Origin: Vibrio gallicus | GTDB lineage: Bacteria; Pseudomonadota; Gammaproteobacteria; Enterobacterales; Vibrionaceae | Direction: 5' to 3' | Length of the DNA: 64,000 bases | NCBI RefSeq assembly: GCF_024346875.1 | Contig: NZ_AP024871.1 | Span: 1,860,001 to 1,924,000, forward strand | Part shown: positions 56,096 to 64,000 of the stretch, one piece after another | Position numbering within the stretch: the stretch's first letter is position 1 | How the letters are laid out: each line of letters starts with the position of its first letter | The notes under the pieces: model-generated | Told to the model about the DNA's origin: nothing | Seen by the model: the letters and a program-made list of their open reading frames with translations, nothing else | Databases searched by the model: none | Program-made: the position numbers and the translations under genes

Positions 56096-57673
56096 TTATT
56101 CCCATTCGATTGTTGCAGGTGGCTTACCTGAAATATCGTAAACAACGCGCGAAATACCATCAACCTCGTTGATAATGCGATTTGAAACCTTACCTAAGAA
56201 GTCATATGGCAGGTGTGCCCAATGCGCAGTCATAAAGTCGATAGTCTCAACAGCACGCAAAGAAACAACCCAATCGTATTTACGACCATCACCCATAACG
56301 CCGACCGAGCGAACTGGTAGGAATACAGTAAAGGCTTGCGACACCTTGTTGTATAGATCCGCTGCATGTAACTCTTCAATGAAGATAGCATCAGCGCGAC
56401 GCAATAGGTCACAATATTCTTTCTTGATCTCACCAAGAACACGTACACCTAGACCAGGACCTGGGAAAGGGTGGCGGTAAAGCATGTTATAAGGCAGACC
56501 AAGCTCTAGACCAATCTTACGCACTTCATCTTTAAATAACTCACGAAGCGGTTCAACTAGCCCCATTTCCATATCATCTGGCAAACCGCCAACGTTATGG
56601 TGAGATTTAATAACGTGCGCTTTACCTGTTTTCGATGCCGCTGACTCAATTACATCTGGGTAGATAGTACCTTGCGCAAGCCATTTAGCATTCTTCAATT
56701 TCTTCGACTCTTCATCGAAAACATCAATGAATACATGACCGATAGTTTTACGCTTCTGTTCTGGATCAGATTGGCCTTCAAGGGCGCTCAAGAAACGCTC
56801 TTCTGCTTCAATCTTAATGATATTCAGACCAAAGTGGTCACCAAACATATCCATCACTTGCTCGCCTTCGTTAAGACGAAGCAGGCCGTTATCAACAAAT
56901 ACGCAAGTCAGTTTGTCACCAATTGCACGGTGAACCAGCATAGCCACAACCGAAGAATCTACACCACCAGACAGACCAAGGATAACCTCGTCATCACCTA
57001 CCTGTTCTTTGATACGAGCAATCGCATCATCAATAATAGATTGAGAGGTCCATAGCTTTTCACAACCACAAACATTAAGAACAAAGTTCTCTAGCATGCG
57101 ATTACCTTGGCGAGTGTGCGTCACTTCAGGGTGGAACTGCACGCCATAGTATTTTTTATCTTCGTTTGCCATAGCTGCAAATGGACAGGTATCCGTTTGC
57201 GCAATCTTGGTAAAATCAGATGGGATCTCAACAACTTTATCGCCGTGACTCATCCACACATCAAGTAAGGCTTTACCATCTTCAGCAATAGCATCTTCGA
57301 TGCTATTGAATAGTGCTGATTCTTGTACAACCTTAACTTGCGCATAACCGAACTCGCGCTCATCAGAGCCTGCAACCTTGCCGCCAAGTTGCTCAGCCAT
57401 GGTTTGCATGCCATAGCAGATACCAAATACAGGAACACCTGAATCGAATACATATTGAGGGGCGCGTGGGGAGTTAGCTGCAGTTACACTCTCCGGACCG
57501 CCAGAAAGAATGATACCGTCTGGGTTAAATTCACGAATGTCCGCTTCTTCTACATCCCAGCTCCAAAGCTCACAGTAAACACCAATTTCACGAACGCGAC
57601 GCGCAACAAGTTGAGTGTACTGAGAACCAAAATCAAGGATCAAAATACGCTGGTCATGGATATTCTTAGTCAT
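56096..57673 (-). CDS. guaA: GMP synthase (glutamine-hydrolysing)
   Basis: This 525-residue enzyme converts XMP to GMP. The class I amidotransferase domain (1-200) has the Cys in GICYGMQ near 86 and the His/Glu in FHPEVTHT near 180. The ATP-pyrophosphatase domain has the PP-loop [12 protein letters not shown] near 233. The C-terminal dimerisation domain ends [13 protein letters not shown]. It is downstream of guaB in the classic guaBA order, with two hairpins between. Confidence 0.98.
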   Translation of the reverse strand: MTKNIHDQRILILDFGSQYTQLVARRVREIGVYCELWSWDVEEADIREFNPDGIILSGGPESVTAANSPRAPQYVFDSGVPVFGICYGMQTMAEQLGGKVAGSDEREFGYAQVKVVQESALFNSIEDAIAEDGKALLDVWMSHGDKVVEIPSDFTKIAQTDTCPFAAMANEDKKYYGVQFHPEVTHTRQGNRMLENFVLNVCGCEKLWTSQSIIDDAIARIKEQVGDDEVILGLSGGVDSSVVAMLVHRAIGDKLTCVFVDNGLLRLNEGEQVMDMFGDHFGLNIIKIEAEERFLSALEGQSDPEQKRKTIGHVFIDVFDEESKKLKNAKWLAQGTIYPDVIESAASKTGKAHVIKSHHNVGGLPDDMEMGLVEPLRELFKDEVRKIGLELGLPYNMLYRHPFPGPGLGVRVLGEIKKEYCDLLRRADAIFIEELHAADLYNKVSQAFTVFLPVRSVGVMGDGRKYDWVVSLRAVETIDFMTAHWAHLPYDFLGKVSNRIINEVDGISRVVYDISGKPPATIEWE

Positions 57674-57738
57674 TTAGAAATCTCAATAGTATTAGATGGA
57701 TGGAGGCAAATTTACCTCCAAAACTTTAAATAATCTGT

Positions 57739-57759
57739 TACCCCTAATCGCTAGGGGTA
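57739..57759 (-). promoter_or_regulatory. Hairpin in the guaB-guaA spacer
   Basis: TACCCCTA pairs perfectly with TAGGGGTA around a 5-base loop, 66 bp before the guaA start. Confidence 0.55.
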
Positions 57760-57781
57760 GTTAAGTTGATATTGGCTAAGT

Positions 57782-57807
57782 TGAATTCCTTGAACTCAAG
57801 GAATTCA
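57782..57807 (-). promoter_or_regulatory. Long perfect palindrome after guaB
   Basis: TGAATTCCTTGA-AC-TCAAGGAATTCA has 12-bp perfect arms just after the guaB stop. There is no T-run, so an RNA-stabilising or attenuating hairpin is more likely than a terminator. Confidence 0.6.
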
Positions 57808-57819
57808 GCGGTACAAATA

Positions 57820-59283
57820 TTAACCTAGGCGGTAGTTTGGTGCTTCTTTAGTGATCTGAACATCATGAACATGAGATTCATTCAGACCAGCACCAGAGAT
57901 ACGTACAAATTCAGCTTTGGTACGCATATCTTCAATTGTCGGGCTACCAGTAAGCCCCATGCTTGAACGTAAGCCACCCATTTGTTGGTGAACGATCTCT
58001 TTCAAGCGACCTTTATATGCGATACGACCTTCGATGCCTTCAGGAACAAGTTTGTCAGCAGCGTTATCTGTTTGGAAGTAACGGTCTGAAGAGCCTTGAG
58101 ACATTGCAGCTAGAGAGCCCATGCCACGATAAGACTTATAAGAACGACCTTGATATAGGATAACCTCACCCGGTGCTTCTTCAGTACCTGCAAACATAGA
58201 GCCAACCATCACACAAGATGCGCCCGCTACGATAGCTTTACAGATATCACCAGAGAAACGAATGCCGCCATCAGCGATAACTGGAATATCGAACTCTTGC
58301 GCAACTTCAGCGGCATCAGCGATAGCTGTCACTTGAGGAACACCAACACCAGTAACAATACGAGTGGTACAGATTGAACCTGGGCCAATACCCACTTTAA
58401 CTGCGCTTACACCAGCGTCGATAAGTGCACGAGCACCTGCGCTAGTTGCAACGTTACCACCGATGATATCTAGATCTGGGTATGCTGCACGTGTTTCGCG
58501 GATACGGTTAAGAACACCTTCAGAGTGACCATGAGATGAATCGATTAATAGGACATCAACACCGGCTTCAACTAAAGCGGCAACGCGCTCTTCGTTACCC
58601 GCGCCAGCACCAACTGCGGCGCCAACACGTAGACGGCCACGCTCATCTTTACATGCGTTAGGTTTACGCTCTGCTTTATGGAAATCTTTTGCCGTGATCA
58701 TGCCGCGAAGTTTGAATTCATCATTTACAACGAGAACTTTTTCAACGCGAGCTTCGTGCATTTTCTCTTGAACTTCTTCAGGAGAAGCGCCTTCTGTCAC
58801 TGCCGCTAGGCGAGCTTTAGGCGTCATTACTTCTTCAACCGTTTTGGTTAGTTCAGTAACAAAACGAATATCACGCCCCGTGATAATGCCCACGAGTTCT
58901 TGACCGTCCGCTACTACAGGGAAGCCAGCAAAACCATGTTTTTCAGTTAGCTTAAGAACTTCACTAATAGTTTGTTCAGGGCGAACAGTCACTGGGTCAG
59001 AAACAATGCCTGCTTCAAAGATCTTAACTTGGCGAACCATCTCAGCTTGCTGTTCAATAGACATATTCTTATGAATGAAACCGATACCCCCCTCTTGAGC
59101 CAGAGCAATCGCTAAGCGAGCTTCTGTAACTGTATCCATAGATGCAGAGATCATTGGGATGTTTAGGGTAATGTTTTTCGTCAAACGAGTGCGCAGATCA
59201 GCAGTGTTTGGGAGAACAGTGGAGTGTGCTGGAACCAATAATACATCGTCGAAGGTCAGCGCTTCTTTGGCAATACGTAGCAT
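57820..59283 (-). CDS. guaB: IMP dehydrogenase
   Basis: This 487-residue enzyme oxidises IMP to XMP with NAD, the rate-limiting step to GMP. The TIM barrel is split by two CBS domains (about 95-205). The catalytic Cys is in [11 protein letters not shown] near 303, and the flap region holds [20 protein letters not shown] use the ATG at 59283 ([13 protein letters not shown]); the track-style upstream TTG adds two residues. A PurR-like box and an 8-bp stem lie upstream. Confidence 0.98.
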   Translation of the reverse strand: MLRIAKEALTFDDVLLVPAHSTVLPNTADLRTRLTKNITLNIPMISASMDTVTEARLAIALAQEGGIGFIHKNMSIEQQAEMVRQVKIFEAGIVSDPVTVRPEQTISEVLKLTEKHGFAGFPVVADGQELVGIITGRDIRFVTELTKTVEEVMTPKARLAAVTEGASPEEVQEKMHEARVEKVLVVNDEFKLRGMITAKDFHKAERKPNACKDERGRLRVGAAVGAGAGNEERVAALVEAGVDVLLIDSSHGHSEGVLNRIRETRAAYPDLDIIGGNVATSAGARALIDAGVSAVKVGIGPGSICTTRIVTGVGVPQVTAIADAAEVAQEFDIPVIADGGIRFSGDICKAIVAGASCVMVGSMFAGTEEAPGEVILYQGRSYKSYRGMGSLAAMSQGSSDRYFQTDNAADKLVPEGIEGRIAYKGRLKEIVHQQMGGLRSSMGLTGSPTIEDMRTKAEFVRISGAGLNESHVHDVQITKEAPNYRLG

Positions 59284-59319
59284 TTGCAATATCTCACAAC
59301 AATAAGTAAAAAATAGAGA

Positions 59320-59360
59320 AATCCAACACCTAACAGGAAGCTAGAAGATTGCGTTGGATT
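59320..59360 (-). promoter_or_regulatory. Inverted repeat in the guaB leader
   Basis: AATCCAAC (59320-59327) and GTTGGATT (59353-59360) are perfect arms around 25 bases in the untranslated region of guaB. Confidence 0.4.
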
Positions 59361-59386
59361 GATATTGCGGAGGGATTATACGCAGA

Positions 59387-59402
59387 GCGCAAACGATTGG
59401 CT
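59387..59402. promoter_or_regulatory. PurR-like operator upstream of guaB
   Basis: GCGCAAACGATTGGCT fits the PurR pattern ANGMAANCGWTTNCNT except at the first base and the C at position 14. E. coli guaBA is PurR-regulated. Confidence 0.6.
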
Positions 59403-59473
59403 AGACATTTTTATATTTTTTATTTGCACTCAAGCCATTGATGTGTATTATATTGGAGCTATCTTCCATACTC

Positions 59474-60832
59474 ATGCCTAACGAGTTGAATTTGCCCTCC
59501 CAACCAAATAAAAACATCTATACCGTCTCACGCTTAAATGCAGATGTTCGTCTGTTACTAGAAAACGAAATGGGTATAGTGTGGCTTATCGGCGAAATAT
59601 CAAACTTCTCAGCCCCAGTTTCTGGGCATTGGTACCTCACTCTAAAAGACTCTCGCGCCCAGGTTAAATGTGCCATGTTTCGTGGCAACAACCGTCGAGT
59701 AAGCTTTAAACCTGAGAATGGAAAACAGGTATTGGTAAAAGCACGCCTCTCTTTATATGAGCCACGTGGAGATTATCAACTGATCATCGACTCTATGCAG
59801 CCAGAAGGCGATGGCAGACTGCAACAGCAATTCGAGCAACTAAAAATGCAACTTGCTGGCGAAGGGTTGTTTGCTCAATCAAGTAAACTGCCTATTCCTG
59901 AGCATCCACAGCGAATTGGTGTTGTCACCTCATCTACTGGCGCTGCATTACACGATATTCTGCGCGTGCTAAAGCGTCGCGACCCTAGCCTACCTGTAAT
60001 CATCTACCCTACCCTTGTACAAGGCGAATCTGCAGCTTTTAGTATCGCGCAGGCAATCGGCTTAGCAAACGAGCGCAACGAGTGCGATGTATTAATTGTT
60101 GGCCGAGGTGGCGGTTCTTTGGAAGACCTTTGGTGTTTCAACCATGAGGCAGTAGCTCGCACAATTGCCGCCAGCCAGATCCCGATTATCAGTGCCGTTG
60201 GGCATGAAGTTGATGTCACTATTGCAGATTTCGTTGCCGATATGCGCGCCGCTACCCCATCAGCAGCAGCTGAACTTGTCAGCCGAGATCAGAGCTACAA
60301 GCTCGATCAACTTGTCTCCAAGAAACGTCAGCTTATCGCCGCGATTAAGCAACAACTGGCCATGCATCAGCAACAGATGTTGATACAGCAGCATAGATTA
60401 CAGCAGTTACACCCTAAGCATCAGTTGCAACAACAAAGCCAGCAGCTTGATGAAAAAGAAACCCGCATAAGACAAGCAATACGTGACCTATTAGCGGCAC
60501 GAAAACAGCAGCTAGCTAATCTCAGCCATCGACTTGAGCTACGCTCACCTGACAACCAATTAATTACGGCAAAGCAGCAACTCACAAGCCTTGAACAAAG
60601 GCTACATAGTGCGCTATCTACCCGTATGAATAAAGAAAAGTATGCCCTTGGGTTGCTGGCAGAAAAGCTCGACGCAGTCAGTCCGCTGGCCACAATGAAG
60701 CGTGGCTACTCAATCAGTTCGATAGGATCAACTGTGGTTACAAAAGCCAAGCAAGTTAAAGCTGATGATATGCTTACTACCCGCTTTGCTGATGGCAAGA
60801 TCACCTCAAAGGTTATATCTATAGAGTCGTGA
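59474..60832 (+). CDS. xseA: Exodeoxyribonuclease VII large subunit
   Basis: This 452-residue nuclease subunit degrades single-stranded DNA with XseB. It has an N-terminal OB-fold (about 15-110: [26 protein letters not shown]), catalytic-domain motifs [14 protein letters not shown] near 145, [14 protein letters not shown] near 213 and [26 protein letters not shown] near 240-265, then a long Gln-rich coiled coil (about 285-400). I use the ATG at 59474 ([10 protein letters not shown]). It is divergent from guaB, as in E. coli. Confidence 0.97.
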   Translation: MPNELNLPSQPNKNIYTVSRLNADVRLLLENEMGIVWLIGEISNFSAPVSGHWYLTLKDSRAQVKCAMFRGNNRRVSFKPENGKQVLVKARLSLYEPRGDYQLIIDSMQPEGDGRLQQQFEQLKMQLAGEGLFAQSSKLPIPEHPQRIGVVTSSTGAALHDILRVLKRRDPSLPVIIYPTLVQGESAAFSIAQAIGLANERNECDVLIVGRGGGSLEDLWCFNHEAVARTIAASQIPIISAVGHEVDVTIADFVADMRAATPSAAAELVSRDQSYKLDQLVSKKRQLIAAIKQQLAMHQQQMLIQQHRLQQLHPKHQLQQQSQQLDEKETRIRQAIRDLLAARKQQLANLSHRLELRSPDNQLITAKQQLTSLEQRLHSALSTRMNKEKYALGLLAEKLDAVSPLATMKRGYSISSIGSTVVTKAKQVKADDMLTTRFADGKITSKVISIES

Positions 60833-60909
60833 ACAAACCTTTAGTTCATAGCATGGGTAATGCCAGTACGAGAATGTCACGCTCTATATTTAGTCACTAC
60901 AGTACAAGA

Positions 60910-61134
60910 CTAGGCAACAGGCTGAAACTCAAAGCGAGCACGAGATTTAGACTTTAACTCATTGCAGCTATTACAAAAATAACTGGCAGCCCCACACGCT
61001 TGTAGCTTTTCCATCTCGGCATCACAATCAGGACAAAAACCTACCTTGTTATAGTGTTGTTCACAGCTATGACATACGTACTTTCCATCCCATTCCAGAT
61101 CACTGTTACATTGTGGGCATTTATTTTGCTGCAT
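60910..61134 (-). CDS. yfgJ: Small zinc-ribbon protein (YfgJ-like)
   Basis: This 74-residue protein has four Cys pairs: CPQCNSDL, CHSCEQHY, CPDCDAEM and CNSCNE, plus ACGAASYFC. This matches E. coli YfgJ in pattern and in location between xseA and der. It probably binds two zinc ions; the function is unknown. The start is the ATG at 61134 with GGAG upstream. The 370 bp upstream to der hold a 15-bp palindrome, GATCT-TAGCT-AGATC (61218-61232), and the der terminator. Confidence 0.85.
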   Translation of the reverse strand: MQQNKCPQCNSDLEWDGKYVCHSCEQHYNKVGFCPDCDAEMEKLQACGAASYFCNSCNELKSKSRARFEFQPVA

Positions 61135-61471
61135 ATTACACTCCAACTTCCATAAAACACTTATATTCTATGATATATGCCCTCGTTCATAGAAACTCAA
61201 TCAATTAGCCCAAAAAAGATCTTAGCTAGATCATCGCCTTTGTGTTCCTTGAACAGCGATCTACATCAAAAAGAACATTTATATAACCACATACCGAAAG
61301 CATAAGTTACATATCCTGTTTTTGGATTTACAGAAGAACATTACACTAATGCAGTTAGTAAAAAGCCGAATTACAAGACAATAATAAAACGATCTTTTCG
61401 TGAATGATGTCGAAATACAGGTTTATGTAATAAGAGATATGCTTCGGGACAAGCTATCTCTATAACGCAGG

Positions 61472-61498
61472 TATAAAAAAACCGCCTGACGGCGGTTT
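61472..61498 (-). terminator. der terminator
   Basis: AAACCGCC pairs with GGCGGTTT around TGAC, followed by a T-run on the minus strand. Confidence 0.88.
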
Positions 61499-61504
61499 AT
61501 CTGT

Positions 61505-62992
61505 TTATCGCTTACTGCGACCTTTCAGCATCTGGTCAAGGCGCTTCTTACGGCGCTCTTGAGAGATGGTCATCTTATTCGTTTTCGCTTCGTACGGGTT
61601 TTCACTATTCTGGAATTGAATGCGAATTGGTGTCCCCATAATCTCTAAAGAACGGCGATAGTAGTTCATTAGATAGCGCTTGTAAGAGTCAGGAAGGTCA
61701 TTAACCTGATTACCGTGAATCACGACTAGAGGTGGGTTATAACCACCAGCATGCGCGTACTTAAGCTTCACACGGCGACCACGAATAAGGGGTGGTTGGT
61801 GATCATCACTTGCCATCTTCATAATACGGGTAAGTACTGAGGTACCTACACGAGTCGTTGCAGACTTATACGCCTCTTGCACAGACTCAAACAAGTGACC
61901 AACACCTGTACCATGCAATGCTGAGATAAAGTGAATACGAGCAAAATCAACAAAGCCTAAACGGCGATCGAGCTCTTTCTTCACTCGCTCTTTCACTTCA
62001 GTATCCAATCCATCCCATTTATTTACTGAGATAACAATCGAACGACCCGCATTCAAAGCAAAGCCTAATAGGCTAAGGTCTTGATCTGAGATGTTTTCAC
62101 GGGCATCAATAACCAGCAAAACCACGTTAGCATCTTCTACTGCTTTAAGGGTTTTAACCACAGAAAATTTTTCTACGGTTTCATTAATACGTCTACGACG
62201 GCGAACACCAGCAGTATCAATCAGCACATATTCTCGGCCATCGCGTTCCATTGGGATATAGATAGAATCACGAGTGGTACCAGGCATATCGTAAACAACA
62301 ACGCGCTCTTCACCAAGAATACGGTTGGTTAACGTAGATTTACCTACGTTAGGACGTCCAATGATGGCTAATTTAATTGGCTGGTCTTGAAGGCGCTTGA
62401 ATTCATTTTCCGCTTCTTCTTCTGTGTATTCTAATTTCTCTTCTTCTGAATCTTCAAAACCCGTGAGATCTTCAATTTCACCTTGCTCAGCTTTAAGTTC
62501 TTCTGCAAATGGGTTTAGAGCACGGTCAATCAATACGCTCACACCACGACCATGAGCCGCAGCAATCTGATACATATCATCAACGCCCAATTTCCAAAAT
62601 TCAGCACTTGCTGCGTCGGCATCAATACCATCGACCTTGTTAACTACAAGCATCGCTGGTTTTTCAATCTTACGTAAATGCTGAGCAATAGCTTCATCTG
62701 ATACGGTGAGGCCAGCACGGCCATCAACCATAAATAAAACCACATCGGCTTCATCGATAGCAGCTAGAGATTGTTGGGCCATTTTGGTTTCAACACCCTC
62801 TTCAGTACCATCGATACCGCCGGTGTCGATCACGATAAACTCATGTTCGCCTAGCTTAGCTTGACCATATTTTCTATCGCGCGTTAAGCCTGGGAAGTCC
62901 GCAACCAAGGCATCGCGAGTGCGTGTCAAACGGTTGAATAGAGTAGATTTACCTACATTTGGACGCCCAACAAGCGCAATAACTGGAACCAT
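61505..62992 (-). CDS. der: Ribosome-assembly GTPase Der (EngA)
   Basis: This 495-residue protein has two GTPase domains in tandem: P-loops [14 protein letters not shown] near 8 and [15 protein letters not shown] near 215, with DFPGLTRDR and DMPGTTRDS as switch regions and NKVDG and NKWDG as base-recognition motifs. A KH-like C-terminal domain ends in a basic tail. An acidic linker (about 165-205) joins the domains. It acts in 50S subunit maturation. A terminator separates it from bamB upstream. Confidence 0.98.
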   Translation of the reverse strand: MVPVIALVGRPNVGKSTLFNRLTRTRDALVADFPGLTRDRKYGQAKLGEHEFIVIDTGGIDGTEEGVETKMAQQSLAAIDEADVVLFMVDGRAGLTVSDEAIAQHLRKIEKPAMLVVNKVDGIDADAASAEFWKLGVDDMYQIAAAHGRGVSVLIDRALNPFAEELKAEQGEIEDLTGFEDSEEEKLEYTEEEAENEFKRLQDQPIKLAIIGRPNVGKSTLTNRILGEERVVVYDMPGTTRDSIYIPMERDGREYVLIDTAGVRRRRRINETVEKFSVVKTLKAVEDANVVLLVIDARENISDQDLSLLGFALNAGRSIVISVNKWDGLDTEVKERVKKELDRRLGFVDFARIHFISALHGTGVGHLFESVQEAYKSATTRVGTSVLTRIMKMASDDHQPPLIRGRRVKLKYAHAGGYNPPLVVIHGNQVNDLPDSYKRYLMNYYRRSLEIMGTPIRIQFQNSENPYEAKTNKMTISQERRKKRLDQMLKGRSKR

Positions 62993-63030
62993 AACGACCT
63001 CAAAAATGAAACTGTTCTATTTAGAATAAT

Positions 63031-63065
63031 AAAAACGGCTCTTGACTTTCATTAGCCAAGAGCCG
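63031..63065 (-). terminator. bamB terminator
   Basis: CGGCTCTTG (63036-63044) pairs with CAAGAGCCG (63057-63065); the minus strand then has five T. It separates bamB from der. Confidence 0.75.
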
Positions 63066-63151
63066 AATGTGAATCATATCACAGATAATAGTATGTGTTG
63101 ATAATTAGTGGTTGAATTTCAACCGCAGTTAAACAAAAAGATCCAATGATC

Positions 63152-64000
63152 TTATTCTTCGATCTTCTTCTTCTCAACACTGCCATCTCGAGTTACGACT
63201 AAGTAGCCGTCCTCAAGCTGTAACGGTGCAACTGCAAAGCCACTATCGTCTTCTTGCTGTTGCGAAACAAACTCGCCACTACGGCGATCTAGCCAGTAGA
63301 GATAGCCTTCGCTATCACCCACGACAACCTTGTTATCAATAATGGTTGGTGGTGTGAGCAAGCGATATTCTAGCTCTCGGTTTTGCCACAGTTCAGTACC
63401 ACTGCGCGCATCAACTGCCACGATATAATCTTTGTCTGTCACAAGGTAGATAGTTCGACCATCGGTGGCCATATCTTTTGCCGAAGAGTAGTTGCGCTTC
63501 CAAGCCGGTGCACCGGAGCGTAAATCAATCGCAACCAATTGACCATTAACCCCAATGGTATACAGCATTCCACCAATAACCAGTGGTTGCGCATCAGAGT
63601 CTACGAGACGGTCAATCTCAGTTGCACCCTTTGGCGTGCCTACCGGTTGCTGCCAGATCATCTGACCACGCTCTACGATAGCTGCGGCCAAACGGCCATT
63701 TGCAGTCCCCCAAAATACCCCACCTGAGAGTGCAGTCGGTGAACTGGTACCACGTAGTGTTAGGTTCGGTACCTCGGTACTTACCGTCCACATCTCATTA
63801 CCCGTTTCTTCATCAAGGGCCACTAATGCCCCCCGTGACGTATGAACCAGCACTAAGTTAGAGTCGGTTTCAGGAACAGATAGAACCTCACCATCTACTT
63901 GCACACGCCATTTTTCTTCACCAGTATTCTCATCTAGAGAGATCATCTCTCCGTTTTCGGTACCAATAAATAGCTGTCCATAAGAGGCATTGATTCCTCC
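63152..64000 (-). CDS. bamB: Outer-membrane assembly protein BamB, partial (5' end outside the window)
   Basis: The frame is open to the window edge, so the N-terminal signal peptide and lipobox are missing here. At least 282 C-terminal residues are present. They show the PQQ-like beta-propeller repeats of BamB, such as TGEEKWRVQVDGEVLSVPE, TGNEMWTVSTEVPN and RSGTELWQNRELEYRLL. BamB is a lipoprotein of the BAM complex, like BamE elsewhere in this window. The bamB-der order is conserved in E. coli. Confidence 0.93.
   Translation of the reverse strand, partial: GGINASYGQLFIGTENGEMISLDENTGEEKWRVQVDGEVLSVPETDSNLVLVHTSRGALVALDEETGNEMWTVSTEVPNLTLRGTSSPTALSGGVFWGTANGRLAAAIVERGQMIWQQPVGTPKGATEIDRLVDSDAQPLVIGGMLYTIGVNGQLVAIDLRSGAPAWKRNYSSAKDMATDGRTIYLVTDKDYIVAVDARSGTELWQNRELEYRLLTPPTIIDNKVVVGDSEGYLYWLDRRSGEFVSQQQEDDSGFAVAPLQLEDGYLVVTRDGSVEKKKIEE

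Overview
The window looks like part of the main chromosome of a Vibrio or close relative. The evidence is the gene order purL-mltF-tadA, then dnaJ-dnaK-grpE-nadK-recN-bamE-rnfH-ratA-smpB-ssrA, and later ynjBCDF, yaiL, guaAB, xseA, yfgJ, der and bamB. This is the order I recall for Vibrio chromosome 1. The tmRNA encodes the tag ANDENYALAA. Marine functions are present, including a PL7 alginate lyase, a tricarboxylate transporter and DNA-uptake-type minor pilins. No species call is possible from the sequence alone.

Layout. Positions 1-10.3 kb hold purine and peptide metabolism: an AzgA-family purine permease, PepD, a DUF3332 lipoprotein, PurL and MltF. Positions 10.4-15.8 kb hold an unannotated 48-codon basic gene, tadA, a LysR regulator divergent from the glutathione-dependent formaldehyde pathway (frmA-frmB), and an AbgT transporter. 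Positions 16-27.8 kb hold four overlapping minor-pilin genes, the heat-shock chaperones with clear sigma-32 promoters, SOS-controlled recN with two LexA boxes, bamE, the rnfH-ratA pair, smpB and ssrA.

Positions 27.8-38.6 kb form an accessory region next to the 3' end of ssrA, which is the site used by the V. cholerae VPI-1 island. It starts with a P4-type tyrosine integrase that has an unusual inverted-repeat operator overlapping its start region. It continues with a 3'-truncated hsdR and a translationally coupled pair: a RecQ helicase fused to a ComFC-like phosphoribosyltransferase, plus a DprA-like SLOG protein. These domains recall the ShosTA anti-phage toxin-antitoxin pair. Next come an ankyrin fragment, a Y1 (HUH) transposase element with a recent 887-bp tandem duplication, and a full-length E. 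coli-type hipBA module. The hipBA module is preceded by nine HipB-operator-like palindromes, eight of them on a 28-bp period. I found no second copy of the ssrA end in the window, so the right boundary of the island is not defined.

Positions 39-55 kb are ordinary accessory chromosome: a DUF411 protein, a long RecX-like protein, RidA, alginate lyase, the tctCBA operon with an unknown first gene, arsR-ACR3, a YeiE-like LysR, a formate/nitrite-type channel fused to CBS domains, and ynjBCDF. A 21-22 bp repeat array at 55.2 kb resembles the end of the Y1 element. Positions 55.4-64 kb are conserved housekeeping genes.

Three PurR-like boxes (upstream of the purine permease, purL and guaB) suggest that the purine genes in this window share one regulator. 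All calls come from reading the sequence; no database search was run.
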